Assembly: GCF_008329715.1 (NCBI RefSeq)
Contig: NZ_VTSR01000005.1
Location: forward strand, 248,001-312,000
Source of the DNA: Gimesia chilikensis
GTDB taxonomy: Bacteria; Planctomycetota; Planctomycetia; Planctomycetales; Planctomycetaceae
DNA: 64,000 nucleotides
Direction of reading: 5' to 3'
Positions 35,936 through 45,027 of the stretch are shown piece after piece. Made by a program: the position numbers and the translations under genes. The first letter of the stretch is position 1. Each line of letters starts with the position of its first letter. The notes beneath the pieces were generated by a model, which made no database searches, was not told where the DNA came from, and saw nothing but the letters and a program-made list of their open reading frames with translations.

Positions 35936-37138
35936 TTAACGTTCGATCTTCAACAACTTGCGCCGTAACAGATCCAAAGCCGCTTTGGAAATGCGGCTCT
36001 TGGCGATAGCACGATTGACGGTTAAACCGATTTCCTCCACCCAGGCTCCGTCATCACTCGCGAGAGCCACGAAGGCCTGTGGTGCATTTTCACGGTCCTG
36101 CCAGGACTGATTCAGATCCAGCAGAATGGCCAGACCATAATCACTGGTCTGCGTTTCCCGCGTGGATTTCGCCAGGGCTAGTGCGCCGTCTGCAGAAAAC
36201 GTATCTACACGCGCCAGTACGGCCCCCCCTTTGAAACAGTCCGCCGAACCCGCGACCTCGGTCAACCGATAGGACAGCAGTCCTCCGGTGCCACACTCGC
36301 TGGCCGCCACACTGAGCTTACTCTCATTCAACAGGGTCACCACTACGTGTTCAAGTTCTTCATCTTCGTAACCGAAAATGTAGTCACCCAGTCGTTCGCG
36401 AATCTGCTCATAGGTGGCTGATATCTTCTGCTCGCAATCATCGTTAGACTCACCCATCGCTTTGATTCGCAGCGTGATAGTCGCTTCATGAGCAGTGATG
36501 CCAACCTCCGGATCACGTCCGCGGCTGGTGATATCTCCCAGCAGTTCTTCGGTCTTTGACTCCCCCACTCCGAAGCAGTTGATGCGGGCAAAGCGAATGA
36601 TTCGCGTTCCACGAACCAGTCGCGGGAGCACGGACTCATAAAACATCGGCTTCATTTCAGAGGGAACACCCGGCATCGCCGCGATATGACAGATCCCCTC
36701 TCCCCCATCACGGGGGACCATCATCCAGATTCCCGGTGCCGTACCATGTTCATTTTTGATGGGCTCTGCCCCCTCGGGGAACATCGCCTGAATTCGGTTC
36801 CGCTCGGGCATTTCGCGATAGCGTTTCTGAAACATGCTTTCGATGATCGCCAGCGATTCTGCATCGAGCACGAGATCCGTACCCGTCAGTCCCGCCATCG
36901 CCTGCCGTGTCAGGTCATCCAGTGTGGGTCCCAGTCCCCCCGTGATCAGAATCAGATCGGAACGGGAAGCCGACAGTCGCAGCTGATCGATGATCTCATC
37001 CAGGTTGTCAGCAATCGTCGTATGAAAGTGCGTTGCAATCCCTGCCGCCGCCAGTTCCGTACTCAGCCACTGGCTGTTTGTATCCAGCTTTTCGCCGTTA
37101 GTCAGCTCACTGCCAATCGCAATAATCTCTGCTTGCAT
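35936..37138 (-). CDS. cinA: CinA-family protein, C-terminal amidase domain degenerate
   Basis: 400 residues. Residues 1-~170 are the molybdopterin-binding-like domain of CinA (EIIAIGSELTNGEKLDTNSQWL; ITGGLGPTLDDLTRQA; HGTAPGIWM), which in this family has ADP-ribose or NAD-related pyrophosphatase activity. The C-terminal domain should be a nicotinamide-nucleotide amidohydrolase (PncC-like), but its motifs are altered: SECGTGGLLSYRL instead of AESxTGG, GGAVLARVDTF where G-x-x-x-Y is usual, and no TGIAGP motif. The amidase is probably inactive or altered. It precedes nothing obviously functional; the GT4 gene upstream on the same strand ends 62 bp away. Confidence 0.88.
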   Translation of the reverse strand: MQAEIIAIGSELTNGEKLDTNSQWLSTELAAAGIATHFHTTIADNLDEIIDQLRLSASRSDLILITGGLGPTLDDLTRQAMAGLTGTDLVLDAESLAIIESMFQKRYREMPERNRIQAMFPEGAEPIKNEHGTAPGIWMMVPRDGGEGICHIAAMPGVPSEMKPMFYESVLPRLVRGTRIIRFARINCFGVGESKTEELLGDITSRGRDPEVGITAHEATITLRIKAMGESNDDCEQKISATYEQIRERLGDYIFGYEDEELEHVVVTLLNESKLSVAASECGTGGLLSYRLTEVAGSADCFKGGAVLARVDTFSADGALALAKSTRETQTSDYGLAILLDLNQSWQDRENAPQAFVALASDDGAWVEEIGLTVNRAIAKSRISKAALDLLRRKLLKIER

Positions 37139-37200
37139 TCTTAATTTCCGTCTCGGGTGGAACAGTTCGTTTCACCTGCTGCTATTTGATAGAATGTGCC

Positions 37201-38307
37201 TCAGGCACTTCCCGTACTGACTGCACCCTGCACAGCCAGTTGATATTGTTCGACTGTTTTCTCGACCATCGTCTCCACCCGAAACTGCTGACGCACCAGT
37301 TCCCGCGCCGATTCACCCATTGCTCGAGCTTTCAAGGGGTCATTGAGCAGTTCGAGAATACTGTTGGACAGCGACTCGCTGTTGGACGGCGGAATCACCA
37401 GCCCGGTTTCCCCATCGCGAATCACCGAATACACGCCCCCAACCCCGGTCGCGATGACTGGCTTGGCCAGCGCCATCGCTTCCAGCATGATCGTCCCCAA
37501 CCCCTGCCTTAATGAGGGCAGACAGAATATATCCATCGCTTCCAGTGAGATGGCGAAGTCATACAGGTTGGGTACAAAGGTCACATTCGCCGTAATTTCC
37601 AGGTCACGTGCCAGATGCCGCAGGTTCCCTTCCTCGGGACCGGCGCCTGAAATCAGAAACTGTACGTTGGGATTCTCCGCCAGCACACGACTGGCGGCTC
37701 CCAGGAAATAAGGGAGTCCCTTAATGGCTTCCAGCGGACCAGCCGTTCCGACGACCGGCTGATGATCCAGTGATAACACTGGTGACAGGTGGGAAACATC
37801 GGGGACATCCACGCCACTGGATATCACGAGTACGAAATCTTCCGGGAGTCCGGTGCGGGCGATCAGATCTTTTTTGACCGACTCACTGACGGTAATGATC
37901 CCCCGGCACCATTTTAAATCGATGCGCAGTTTTTCATCGCTTTGCAGATAGTCATTCACCGTCAGCAAAAACGGACGCTTCAGTTTTCGCGCCATCCACT
38001 GTCCCTGCGGCAGAACATGTCGCGACTGGATGTGAATCAGATCCGGGATGTTCTTCTCGGCTTCCTGTTTGACCAGACGCAGAACCGCCTGCCCCAGAAT
38101 CGGTACATTCAGGTTCCGATACTCGGTGATATCCAGCTTACTGCGAATGCCCGGATCGACTTTCGACGCATCAGGACAGACCACGCGTGCCCGGATGCCA
38201 TAATCGGCGGTGTAATGGGCCAGTCGCAGGGTATAGGCAGAGGTTCCCCGCAGTTCAAACGGCCCGGCAAACAGCAAAACTTTCATCGAGGAATCAACTT
38301 TACTCAT
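37201..38307 (-). CDS. GT4-family glycosyltransferase
   Basis: 368 residues with the two Rossmann domains of a GT-B glycosyltransferase family 4 enzyme: GPFELRGTSAYTLRL near the N-terminus, VGTAGPLEAIKGLPYFL and FLISGAGPEEGNLRHLA in the second domain, and the donor-binding segment SLRQGLGTIMLEAMALAKPVIATGVGG followed by GLVIPP. The usual E-x7-E motif is Q-x7-E here (Gln replaces the first Glu), which occurs in some active members but may change donor handling. AAAGAG precedes ATG 38307; ATG 38286 is also possible. The sugar and acceptor are unknown; cell-surface polysaccharide or glycolipid is most likely. Confidence 0.9.
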   Translation of the reverse strand: MSKVDSSMKVLLFAGPFELRGTSAYTLRLAHYTADYGIRARVVCPDASKVDPGIRSKLDITEYRNLNVPILGQAVLRLVKQEAEKNIPDLIHIQSRHVLPQGQWMARKLKRPFLLTVNDYLQSDEKLRIDLKWCRGIITVSESVKKDLIARTGLPEDFVLVISSGVDVPDVSHLSPVLSLDHQPVVGTAGPLEAIKGLPYFLGAASRVLAENPNVQFLISGAGPEEGNLRHLARDLEITANVTFVPNLYDFAISLEAMDIFCLPSLRQGLGTIMLEAMALAKPVIATGVGGVYSVIRDGETGLVIPPSNSESLSNSILELLNDPLKARAMGESARELVRQQFRVETMVEKTVEQYQLAVQGAVSTGSA

Positions 38308-38374
38308 TCACTCTTTTTCCAGCGCTGTATTGCTTCTGTGTGTTTCGAGGAGACGAGACCGCCTGAGACGCTTA

Positions 38375-39091
38375 TCAGGAACGACGTCGTGACTTCGGTG
38401 GGGAGAGAATTTCGCTCAGGATATAAGCCTGGCGAAATGACTGTTTGTCCTTGAGTGCGTCGCGCAAAAGCTGGGCTGCCCCAATCCGCGGGCCAAGCTT
38501 GCTGCCTCCCGACCGGTTACCAAAAGTATCTGAAAAATGCTGGCCGACTTTACTGTCGATCTGGCTATGCACCCGGGACTGCATATGTTTCTTCTGAGTC
38601 TTTTCGATTCGATCACGCAGAGATCCGCCCAGTCGCTTCTGCCGCTTCTGCTCTTCCAGTTCGTTGCGCTCGCGATGGGTGACTTTTTTCTTCCTGGGCT
38701 TGGGCTCAGGAGGTTTGCTGGCGGCCTGCTGCATCTTCTGCTGATAACTACTCGAAGCTGACGGTAATGGTTTTCTCTGACGGCGCTGTCGACGCGGCGT
38801 CGAGGCAGCTGCTTCAATACCGTCATCCTCAAAGAAATCGATCTCGGTCGGTTCCGCTGCCCGGGTCTGCTGTGCGCGCGGTTCCTGTTTCTTAGCCTGC
38901 TGGGGATTCATCGCATCCTGCAGAAATTTTTCCAGCTCTTTCTGCAATTGGGCTTTCTCTTTAGCCTTGCCGGGCTGTGCTTTATTCTTCTCCTTGGCGG
39001 CATTCGCGATTGCACTGGCGGCACTGATCAGCAGAAACAGGATACCGATTACGGCGCCCACCCAGTCTGCTGCTAAGATCGGAAGATTCAT
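38375..39091 (-). CDS. Membrane-anchored basic protein of unknown function next to floA
   Basis: 238 residues with one N-terminal membrane helix (residues 9-28) and a long cytoplasmic tail that is rich in Lys, Arg, Gln and Ala, probably partly coiled (KEKAQLQKELEKFLQDAM) and partly disordered (PRRQRRQRKPLPS). The C-terminal ~60 residues look more ordered (RIGAAQLLRDALKDKQSFRQAYILSEILSPP). It has no recognisable domain. It is the third gene of an apparent nfeD-floA-this operon, with an 83-bp gap to floA, so it may be a cargo or scaffold of the flotillin microdomain. That is inference from context. Confidence 0.75.
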   Translation of the reverse strand: MNLPILAADWVGAVIGILFLLISAASAIANAAKEKNKAQPGKAKEKAQLQKELEKFLQDAMNPQQAKKQEPRAQQTRAAEPTEIDFFEDDGIEAAASTPRRQRRQRKPLPSASSSYQQKMQQAASKPPEPKPRKKKVTHRERNELEEQKRQKRLGGSLRDRIEKTQKKHMQSRVHSQIDSKVGQHFSDTFGNRSGGSKLGPRIGAAQLLRDALKDKQSFRQAYILSEILSPPKSRRRS

Positions 39092-39174
39092 AATTTACCC
39101 CAGTCGCTCTTTAATCCTGTCCAGTCGCATCAGCCTGGCTGTGAATCCCTTTCACAATCAAACACGGCTCATGC

Positions 39175-40224
39175 TTAGCTGGTTGTAGACGGTTCCCGTT
39201 CGGGAGTCCCGATCATGTCACGCATCTTGGTATCGGCCTGCACGTTTTTGAGCTCATAGTAATCCAGGATCCCGATTTTTCCGGAACGAAACGCCTCGGC
39301 GATCGCTTCGGGTACTTTGGCTTCTGCCAACACTACCTGAGCCCGGTTTTCCTGGGTCAACGCGACCATTTCCTGCTCGCGAGCCTTCTGTTCTGCACGC
39401 CTCTGTTCTGCTTTCGCCTGTGCCACCCGCATTTCCGCTTCAGCGTGATCCGCCTGCAACCGGGCTCCGATGTTCTCACCCACATCAATGTCTGCGATAT
39501 CGATCGAAACAATTGTGTAAGCGGTCTGCTTTTCCAGACCTTCGTTCAATACGATCTGCGTAATCTTGTCCGGATTTTCCAGAACCTGCTCATAAGTAGC
39601 AGTCGAGCCGATGGCCTGCACAATCCCCTGCCCCACACGGGCGATGACGGTCTCTTCGGTTGCACCACCGACCAACTGTTTCAGGTTGGTTCGCACGGTA
39701 ACCCGGGCCCGTACATTTAACTGAATTCCGTCCCCTGCCACTGCATCCAACGTGCTGTTGGTCTTCCGGGGATCAGGACAGTCAATCACCTTGGGATATA
39801 CGCTCGTCCGCACCGCGTCTAAAATATCGCGGCCCGCCAGGTCGATCGCCTGGGCTGACTGCCAGTCCAGATCGATTTTCGCCCGCTGAGCGGCAATCAG
39901 AGCACGAATCACATTCGGCACATTCCCCCCCGCGAGATAATGGGCTTCCAGATCACGCGTCGAAATATCATACGACTTGGTGACCCCTGCCTGAATTGCC
40001 ATGATTTTACTGCGGACAATAATGGTCGGGTTGACCTTACGAATCGTCATCATCAACAGGTCGAAGAAACCGATTTTGGCTTTCGTCAACTTACACTGAA
40101 TCCACAAACCGGCAAACCGGGCAAACAACGCGAATATAAACAGCGCAAACAGAAAAACGACGATACCCACAATCCAGATGATAGTGGTGTTATCATCGGC
40201 CGCTAATAGATTCAAGGTGCTCAT
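39175..40224 (-). CDS. floA: Flotillin-like protein FloA
   Basis: 349 residues, the usual FloA length. An N-terminal hairpin-like membrane segment ([24 protein letters not shown]) is followed by an SPFH domain ([65 protein letters not shown]) and an Ala/Glu-rich coiled region ([24 protein letters not shown]). It ends in [22 protein letters not shown], characteristic of FloA. It forms oligomeric membrane scaffolds that organise protein microdomains. nfeD lies directly upstream, a common arrangement in bacteria. Confidence 0.95.
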   Translation of the reverse strand: MSTLNLLAADDNTTIIWIVGIVVFLFALFIFALFARFAGLWIQCKLTKAKIGFFDLLMMTIRKVNPTIIVRSKIMAIQAGVTKSYDISTRDLEAHYLAGGNVPNVIRALIAAQRAKIDLDWQSAQAIDLAGRDILDAVRTSVYPKVIDCPDPRKTNSTLDAVAGDGIQLNVRARVTVRTNLKQLVGGATEETVIARVGQGIVQAIGSTATYEQVLENPDKITQIVLNEGLEKQTAYTIVSIDIADIDVGENIGARLQADHAEAEMRVAQAKAEQRRAEQKAREQEMVALTQENRAQVVLAEAKVPEAIAEAFRSGKIGILDYYELKNVQADTKMRDMIGTPEREPSTTS

Positions 40225-40362
40225 TCCTGCTTTCCTGTCCTGAGAAAAAGTAGATCCTGGTGTTGTTTGCTACGGCGGAACTCGACTCGGCAACCTGTCG
40301 GCTATCCGGATTTGGTCATTGTAGAGAATTTTCGGACTCGACTCCAGAGCCTGCTGATAGAA

Positions 40363-40959
40363 TCAGGTTTCGGGAACCTCAAAATCGAAAGAACCATCAG
40401 CCAGCGATTCGCGTTTTGGAGCAGATTTTTCTTCTGTATCGGAACTCTCTTTGACGGGTTTCTGAACCATTTTCACGACCAGACGCGTCCCTTCCACGGC
40501 TATGATCTCCACATCCACACGCGGATCGATGATCATGCCCTGACTTTCACAGTGGTGCCGTTCATGGTCAACGATGACAAACCCACTGGGGTTCAAAAGA
40601 GTTTGCGTTTTTCCTGTTTTCCCAACTAATGACCGCAGATGATCGGTCTCGGCCTGGAAACCACTGACTTCTTCCAGGGTCGGTACTTCGTGAATGAACT
40701 TCTTGCCCCAGGCGGTATTCGGAAAGATTTTGACTGCCATGCCAATCGTTGTGGGTATCAGCACAATAATACTGGCGATATAAGTCCACCAGAAAGCGGG
40801 ACTGGTTCCCCACCAGGCCATCCAGGCCCCCCAGAGCGAGGCAGCCATGCTCGACAATGCCAGCACGGCGATCAGCCCTCCCGAAGGAATGAAGATCTCA
40901 GCCACGAACATCATCAATGCTACGATCAAGCCCAGAATGGCAATCAGCGAATAATCCAT
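40363..40959 (-). CDS. NfeD-like membrane protein (short form)
   Basis: 198 residues with three or four N-terminal membrane helices (IAILGLIVALMMFVAEIFIPSGG, an ALSSMAASLWGAWMAW stretch, and TYIASIIVLIPTTIGMAVKIF) and a C-terminal OB-fold domain of the NfeD type (LVGKTGKTQTLLNPSGFVIVD; DVEIIAVEGTRLVVKMV). It lacks the ClpP-like protease domain of the long form. NfeD proteins usually pair with stomatin/flotillin proteins; here floA follows in the same direction after 138 bp. GAGAGG precedes the ATG. Its C-terminal tail is acidic and probably disordered. Confidence 0.9.
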   Translation of the reverse strand: MDYSLIAILGLIVALMMFVAEIFIPSGGLIAVLALSSMAASLWGAWMAWWGTSPAFWWTYIASIIVLIPTTIGMAVKIFPNTAWGKKFIHEVPTLEEVSGFQAETDHLRSLVGKTGKTQTLLNPSGFVIVDHERHHCESQGMIIDPRVDVEIIAVEGTRLVVKMVQKPVKESSDTEEKSAPKRESLADGSFDFEVPET

Positions 40960-41210
40960 CAGACCTCTCGACTCTCCTTGCGATCAGCTCACCCGACCTG
41001 GAATCCCGCAAAGAACAGCTGGGACCGGCAGGTGAATCACATGGGGCATCAATATCGTATGCCTGTGCCAGACAGCAGCTTACGACACCGCTGTCTTATT
41101 GTACCTGCTTTGATCGGCAAGACAAGACGCGAACGGAAATATCCCGCTCTACCAGCTGCGCGTATTCTCAGCGCAGCCGGGATTAGACAGACGAGGGCTC
41201 TGAAAACTGC

Positions 41211-42272
41211 TTATTTGTCACACAGCAGGGATTGGCAGGGAAAGCAGTACTGTGGATCAGGCTGGTCGCTCAGATCCACGATCCAGATGTTTCGAAAACG
41301 AACCGGATTCCGGTGATCCTGCAGCTTAATCGGATACAGTTCCGGTCCTTCCTGCTTACCACCGCCGGTCTTGGCGACAATCGCATAATCCTGGTGGACG
41401 GGAACCCCATTCAACAGCACGGTGATGTAAGCATCCTTGATCTTTTTTCCGTCCGCATCGAATTTGGGAGCAACAAAACCGATGTCATAAGTCTGCCAGG
41501 ACAAAGGTGGAAAACACATGTTGATGCGGGGACGCTTCTGCTTGTACAGACCACCGCACTCGTTCTCAACCCCTTCCAGGCCGAATGAATCCAGCACCTG
41601 AACTTCGTAGCGACTCTGCAGATAAATCCCACTGTTGCTGCGTGCCTGTCCGACAGCGTAAGGCATGTAAGGCAGACGGAATTCAACATGCAGGCGATAG
41701 CTGCGATAGGTATGCTTGAACTCGGTTCCCTCTTTCAGCAGACCTCCGGGAGTGATCTCGCCCCCGGTCAGCTCATCCACAGAAGAACCATCGAAAATCA
41801 CAGTGGCCCCCGGCGGTGGCGTTGCGCCCAGAGTCACACTGCTCCGCTGATATTTAGTCAGCTGGCCCAGCAGGTGTCCTCTGTGATCCAGAATTTCTAC
41901 GGGACCATTCTTGTAAACCTGCAGCGTCAGGTCTTTTCCCTGCAGTGTCAGAACGTCCCCGTCCCGGGTTCCTTCCAGCTCTTCACGGGCAGAGAGGTCC
42001 CAGCCATTGCCGGGCAGTCCGCCCTGATAAAGCGAGGCGATGAAATGTCCATCACCGCGGGCGACCACCTGCAGCCCCAGGGCAGCGGAGCCACACCAGT
42101 TGCAGTCGGATCCGAGCGATCCATAGTATTCACCCTGATAGAAAAAATCATCGTCGACATTCTTCAGATCGACTACGGCATAGTTCTTGTCGCCTTTAGG
42201 GGCCTGAGCAAATGCTGCGGATGTCATCACGCAGCCTAAACAGCACAATCCTACGAACGCCTGACGCAACAT
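41211..42272 (-). CDS. Secreted DUF1080 (3-keto-disaccharide hydrolase-like) protein
   Basis: 353 residues from ATG 42272, where a signal peptide begins (RQAFVGLCCLGCVMTSAAFAQ) and AGGG stands at a good distance; ATG 42299 is too early for it. The C-terminal ~190 residues are the DUF1080 jelly-roll domain: ATVIFDGSSVDELTG, YRSYRLHVEFRLPYMP, SNSGIYLQSRYEVQVLDSFG, NVENECGG-like segment and PLSWQTYDIGFVAPKFDADG, with IKLQDHRNPVRFRNIWI at the end. Members hydrolyse or bind 3-keto sugars or related glycans. An N-terminal region with a Cys-rich stretch (SDCNWCGS) is extra and may bind a ligand. Confidence 0.9.
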   Translation of the reverse strand: MLRQAFVGLCCLGCVMTSAAFAQAPKGDKNYAVVDLKNVDDDFFYQGEYYGSLGSDCNWCGSAALGLQVVARGDGHFIASLYQGGLPGNGWDLSAREELEGTRDGDVLTLQGKDLTLQVYKNGPVEILDHRGHLLGQLTKYQRSSVTLGATPPPGATVIFDGSSVDELTGGEITPGGLLKEGTEFKHTYRSYRLHVEFRLPYMPYAVGQARSNSGIYLQSRYEVQVLDSFGLEGVENECGGLYKQKRPRINMCFPPLSWQTYDIGFVAPKFDADGKKIKDAYITVLLNGVPVHQDYAIVAKTGGGKQEGPELYPIKLQDHRNPVRFRNIWIVDLSDQPDPQYCFPCQSLLCDK

Positions 42273-42642
42273 TGATTCCCTATCCTCTCTATAAGCCATA
42301 GTCGAAATAGTCCGACCCTTTTATGTAAGCCCCCATTCTGAGGAGACTCACCCCGATTTGCAAGCCTTGAATTCAGGATTGGCTCATCTCTATCACGGCT
42401 CCTAAAGAGCAGTTCCGGTGTTAACGAACATTAACATTTCCGTGAACTCGAGGGTACGATCAGCAGGATTATGACGACAAAACGAACCGGTATGTTGTGA
42501 CCTCACTTCATTTTTGGCACAATAGTTCAATAGTGCGATTCTGCAGGTCGTCGCTTGAGCCTGCTTCCCGCCGAAATCGGTTCTGCCCCGGCAGAGCCTG
42601 ACCCACCCTGTCATGACTCTTGCAACACAGAAAAGATGACCT
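42273..42642. other. Divergent intergenic region
   Basis: The 370 bp between the DUF1080 gene and the plus-strand DUF3311/symporter operon should hold both promoters. It contains a short direct repeat of CAATAGT near 42520-42535 and no open frame or terminator. Confidence 0.4.
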
Positions 42643-42927
42643 ATGAGATACGCCGTTTATGGATTGGTTGTCATACTAATCGTTCTCCACCAGGACAACT
42701 GGCTCTGGGATGACAAAAGACTCATCTTCGGATTCATGCCGATCACCCTGCTCTACCAGGCAGGAATCTCTATCGGCGCCGCCATCGTCTGGTTTCTGGC
42801 GACCAAATTTGCCTGGCCTCACCATCTGGAAGAAATCGCCCAGGATTCCCCCGCCCCGGCACCTGCTCCCACAGCAGCCCTCAAATCTGCCCCAGAATCT
42901 GACCAGGAAACAGGAGACACAGAATAA
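42643..42927 (+). CDS. Small DUF3311-like membrane protein
   Basis: 94 residues with two membrane helices (YAVYGLVVILIVLHQDNWLW; FMPITLLYQAGISIGAAIVWFLAT), a short charged tail and a Pro/Ala-rich end. It resembles DUF3311 proteins, which are encoded beside sodium:solute symporters. Its stop TAA shares a base with the ATG of the symporter gene at 42927, so the two are translationally coupled and this protein is probably an accessory subunit. Confidence 0.85.
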   Translation: MRYAVYGLVVILIVLHQDNWLWDDKRLIFGFMPITLLYQAGISIGAAIVWFLATKFAWPHHLEEIAQDSPAPAPAPTAALKSAPESDQETGDTE

Positions 42928-44933
42928 TGATTCAGTTGGTAATTATTGGAATCTACTTGAGTTTGCTGCTGTTTCTGGGCGTGTTCTCCAGTCGTCTGTT
43001 TAAAGGAACCAGTAAGGACTACATGCTCGCCAGTCATTCGATTGGCCCCTTTCTGCTTTTGATGTCGATCTTCGGCACCACGATGACCGCCTTCGCACTG
43101 GTCGGTTCCAGTGGGGAAGCCTACAAAGAAGGGGTCGGGGTCTACGGGATGCTCGCCTCTTCCAGCGGGATCATCCACTCGCTCTGCTTCTTCCTGCTCG
43201 GAATCAAACTCTGGTCCTGGGGACACAAATACGGTTATACCACCCAGATTCAGTTCTTCCGCGAACGTCTGGAAAGCGACAAGATCGGCGTGATCCTCTT
43301 CCCGATTCTCGTCGGCCTGGTAATCCCTTATCTGTTGATCGGCGTCATGTCTTCCGGCGTGGTCATCAGCAGTATTACGGAAGGTGCCTTCGACAGCGCC
43401 TTCGCCGCCTACGATTACGGCGTGCCCCCCTGGCTCGGTTCGCTGGTCATCAGCCTCGTCGTACTGATCTACGTCTTCTTTGGCGGGATGCGGGGAACCG
43501 CCTGGGCTAACACATTCCAGACCATCGTGTTCATGATACTCGGTGTCGTCACCTTCTTCGTCATCTCCACCAAACTGGGTGGCCTGCAGGCTGCCAGTGA
43601 TGCGGTGCTCGAAAAGAACCCCTCGAAACTCATGCGGGCCGTCGATCCCAAAGACCGTGCCGCTTATGCGAAACGATATGAGACCTGGACCCTGATCGCC
43701 AAATACAATTACGCGACCCGCGTCCTCAAAACACTGACACTCACTCCCGAGCAGAAAGCCGCAGCTTACGAGGAATTCAAACCACGTATGCCCAACTGGC
43801 AGATGACCGCCGAAGCCGTCTACGCGGCCAAGAACGGTCTCTACGAACTGACCACCGAACAGACCAACAAAGCCCTGCTCAAACAGGACGACCGCGTCAT
43901 GCCGGATCCCTTCCCCGAGAAGTGGACCACCGACCTGATGTCGCATCATGCCCTGCAGGAGTATCCGCGGAAAGCCAACGCGGAAGACGAACAGGCCATG
44001 CTGATCTTCGGCGATAAAATCGGCCATCCCAACCACGATCTGGATCCCAATGATCCTTCCAAGGGTAAAAAGTGGACGATCAAAAAAGCGCTCGGCGTCT
44101 ATCGGGCCACCAACTGGGCTCCCGATGCACCACATCCGATGAGCAAGCTCGTCTTCTTCACTTACTTCTTCGTCCCCCTCTCGGTCGGGATGTTCCCCCA
44201 CCTGTTCCAGCACTGGCTCACCGCCCGTTCTGCAGGGACGTTTAAACTTCCCGTGGTCGCACACCCGCTGTTCATCATGATTGTCTGGGTTCCCTGCGTT
44301 CTGGTCGGTGTCTGGGCAACCTCCGCCACCTTCAACGGGGCACCGCTCTTCCCGCCACACTTCCCCGCGAACGCGGTCCTCGCGGCGATGGTGAAGAAGA
44401 TGACCTCCCCCGTTCTCGCCGGCTTCCTGACGGCAGGGATTCTGGCGGCCATCATGTCTTCGCTGGACAGTCAATTCCTCTGTATCGGCACCATGTTTAC
44501 CGAAGACATTGTCGTGCATTACGGTGGAAAAGACCGTTTTACAGATAAACAGGTTGTCCTCATGGCCCGGACCTTTATTATTCTGGTGGTAGCGATCACC
44601 TACGGTTTCAGTCTGCTGGAGCCGCGGCGGGTCTTTACCCTGGGTGTCTGGTGCTTCAGTGGGTTTTCCAGCCTGTTCCCCATCATCTTTGCTGCGGTCT
44701 ACTGGAAACGCCTCACCAAGCCCGGCGCTTATGCAGGTGTTCTGGTCGCCTTCGGTACCTGGCTCTACCTGTTTAAAGAAGCCGGTTACGCCTTGAAGCC
44801 GAACTACACCTTCCTGGGCATGATGCCGGTAGCCACCATGGTTGTCGCCTCCGCGGTCGCCATGATCCTGGTCTCCCTGGTCACCAGACCTCCCAGCAAG
44901 GAAACCCTCGTGCGGTTCTTCCCGGAAGACTGA
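42927..44933 (+). CDS. Sodium:solute symporter family protein with a large soluble insertion
   Basis: 668 residues, compared with 480-550 for typical SSS symporters. N-terminal helices carry the family features: IGIYLSLLLFLGVFSSRLFKG, FGTTMTAFALVGSSGEAYKEG and GYTTQIQFFRERLES. After the sixth helix (IVFMILGVVTFFVISTKLGG) there is an extra, largely hydrophilic stretch of about 190 residues (215-402; rich in Lys, Glu and Pro, e.g. EKNPSKLMRAVDPKDRAAYAKR), then the remaining helices resume with MSKLVFFTYFFVPLSVGMFPHLFQHW. A Na+-site segment (ILAAIMSSLDSQFL) is intact. The substrate is unknown; the small upstream membrane protein is its likely partner. Confidence 0.9.
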   Translation: MIQLVIIGIYLSLLLFLGVFSSRLFKGTSKDYMLASHSIGPFLLLMSIFGTTMTAFALVGSSGEAYKEGVGVYGMLASSSGIIHSLCFFLLGIKLWSWGHKYGYTTQIQFFRERLESDKIGVILFPILVGLVIPYLLIGVMSSGVVISSITEGAFDSAFAAYDYGVPPWLGSLVISLVVLIYVFFGGMRGTAWANTFQTIVFMILGVVTFFVISTKLGGLQAASDAVLEKNPSKLMRAVDPKDRAAYAKRYETWTLIAKYNYATRVLKTLTLTPEQKAAAYEEFKPRMPNWQMTAEAVYAAKNGLYELTTEQTNKALLKQDDRVMPDPFPEKWTTDLMSHHALQEYPRKANAEDEQAMLIFGDKIGHPNHDLDPNDPSKGKKWTIKKALGVYRATNWAPDAPHPMSKLVFFTYFFVPLSVGMFPHLFQHWLTARSAGTFKLPVVAHPLFIMIVWVPCVLVGVWATSATFNGAPLFPPHFPANAVLAAMVKKMTSPVLAGFLTAGILAAIMSSLDSQFLCIGTMFTEDIVVHYGGKDRFTDKQVVLMARTFIILVVAITYGFSLLEPRRVFTLGVWCFSGFSSLFPIIFAAVYWKRLTKPGAYAGVLVAFGTWLYLFKEAGYALKPNYTFLGMMPVATMVVASAVAMILVSLVTRPPSKETLVRFFPED

Positions 44934-44968
44934 TTCGCCGGAACCGCCTGTAACAGGTTTTAATCTCA

Positions 44969-45006
44969 CAGCAGACTGCAGGTTTAAGGCCGCAGTCTGC
45001 TGTTTT
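44969..45006 (+). terminator. Rho-independent terminator after the symporter gene
   Basis: CAGCAGACTGC (44969-44979) and GCAGTCTGCTG (44992-45002) form an 11-bp stem with a 12-base loop, followed by TTTT. It lies 35 bases after the symporter stop and just before the thioesterase gene. Confidence 0.75.
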
Positions 45007-45027
45007 CTGATTTCTATTGAGAGATGC

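Noticed and set aside
42514-42527. Sigma-54 promoter before the symporter operon
   Set aside because: TGGCAC is present, but the -12 part reads GTTC instead of TTGC, so the GC dinucleotide is not in place.
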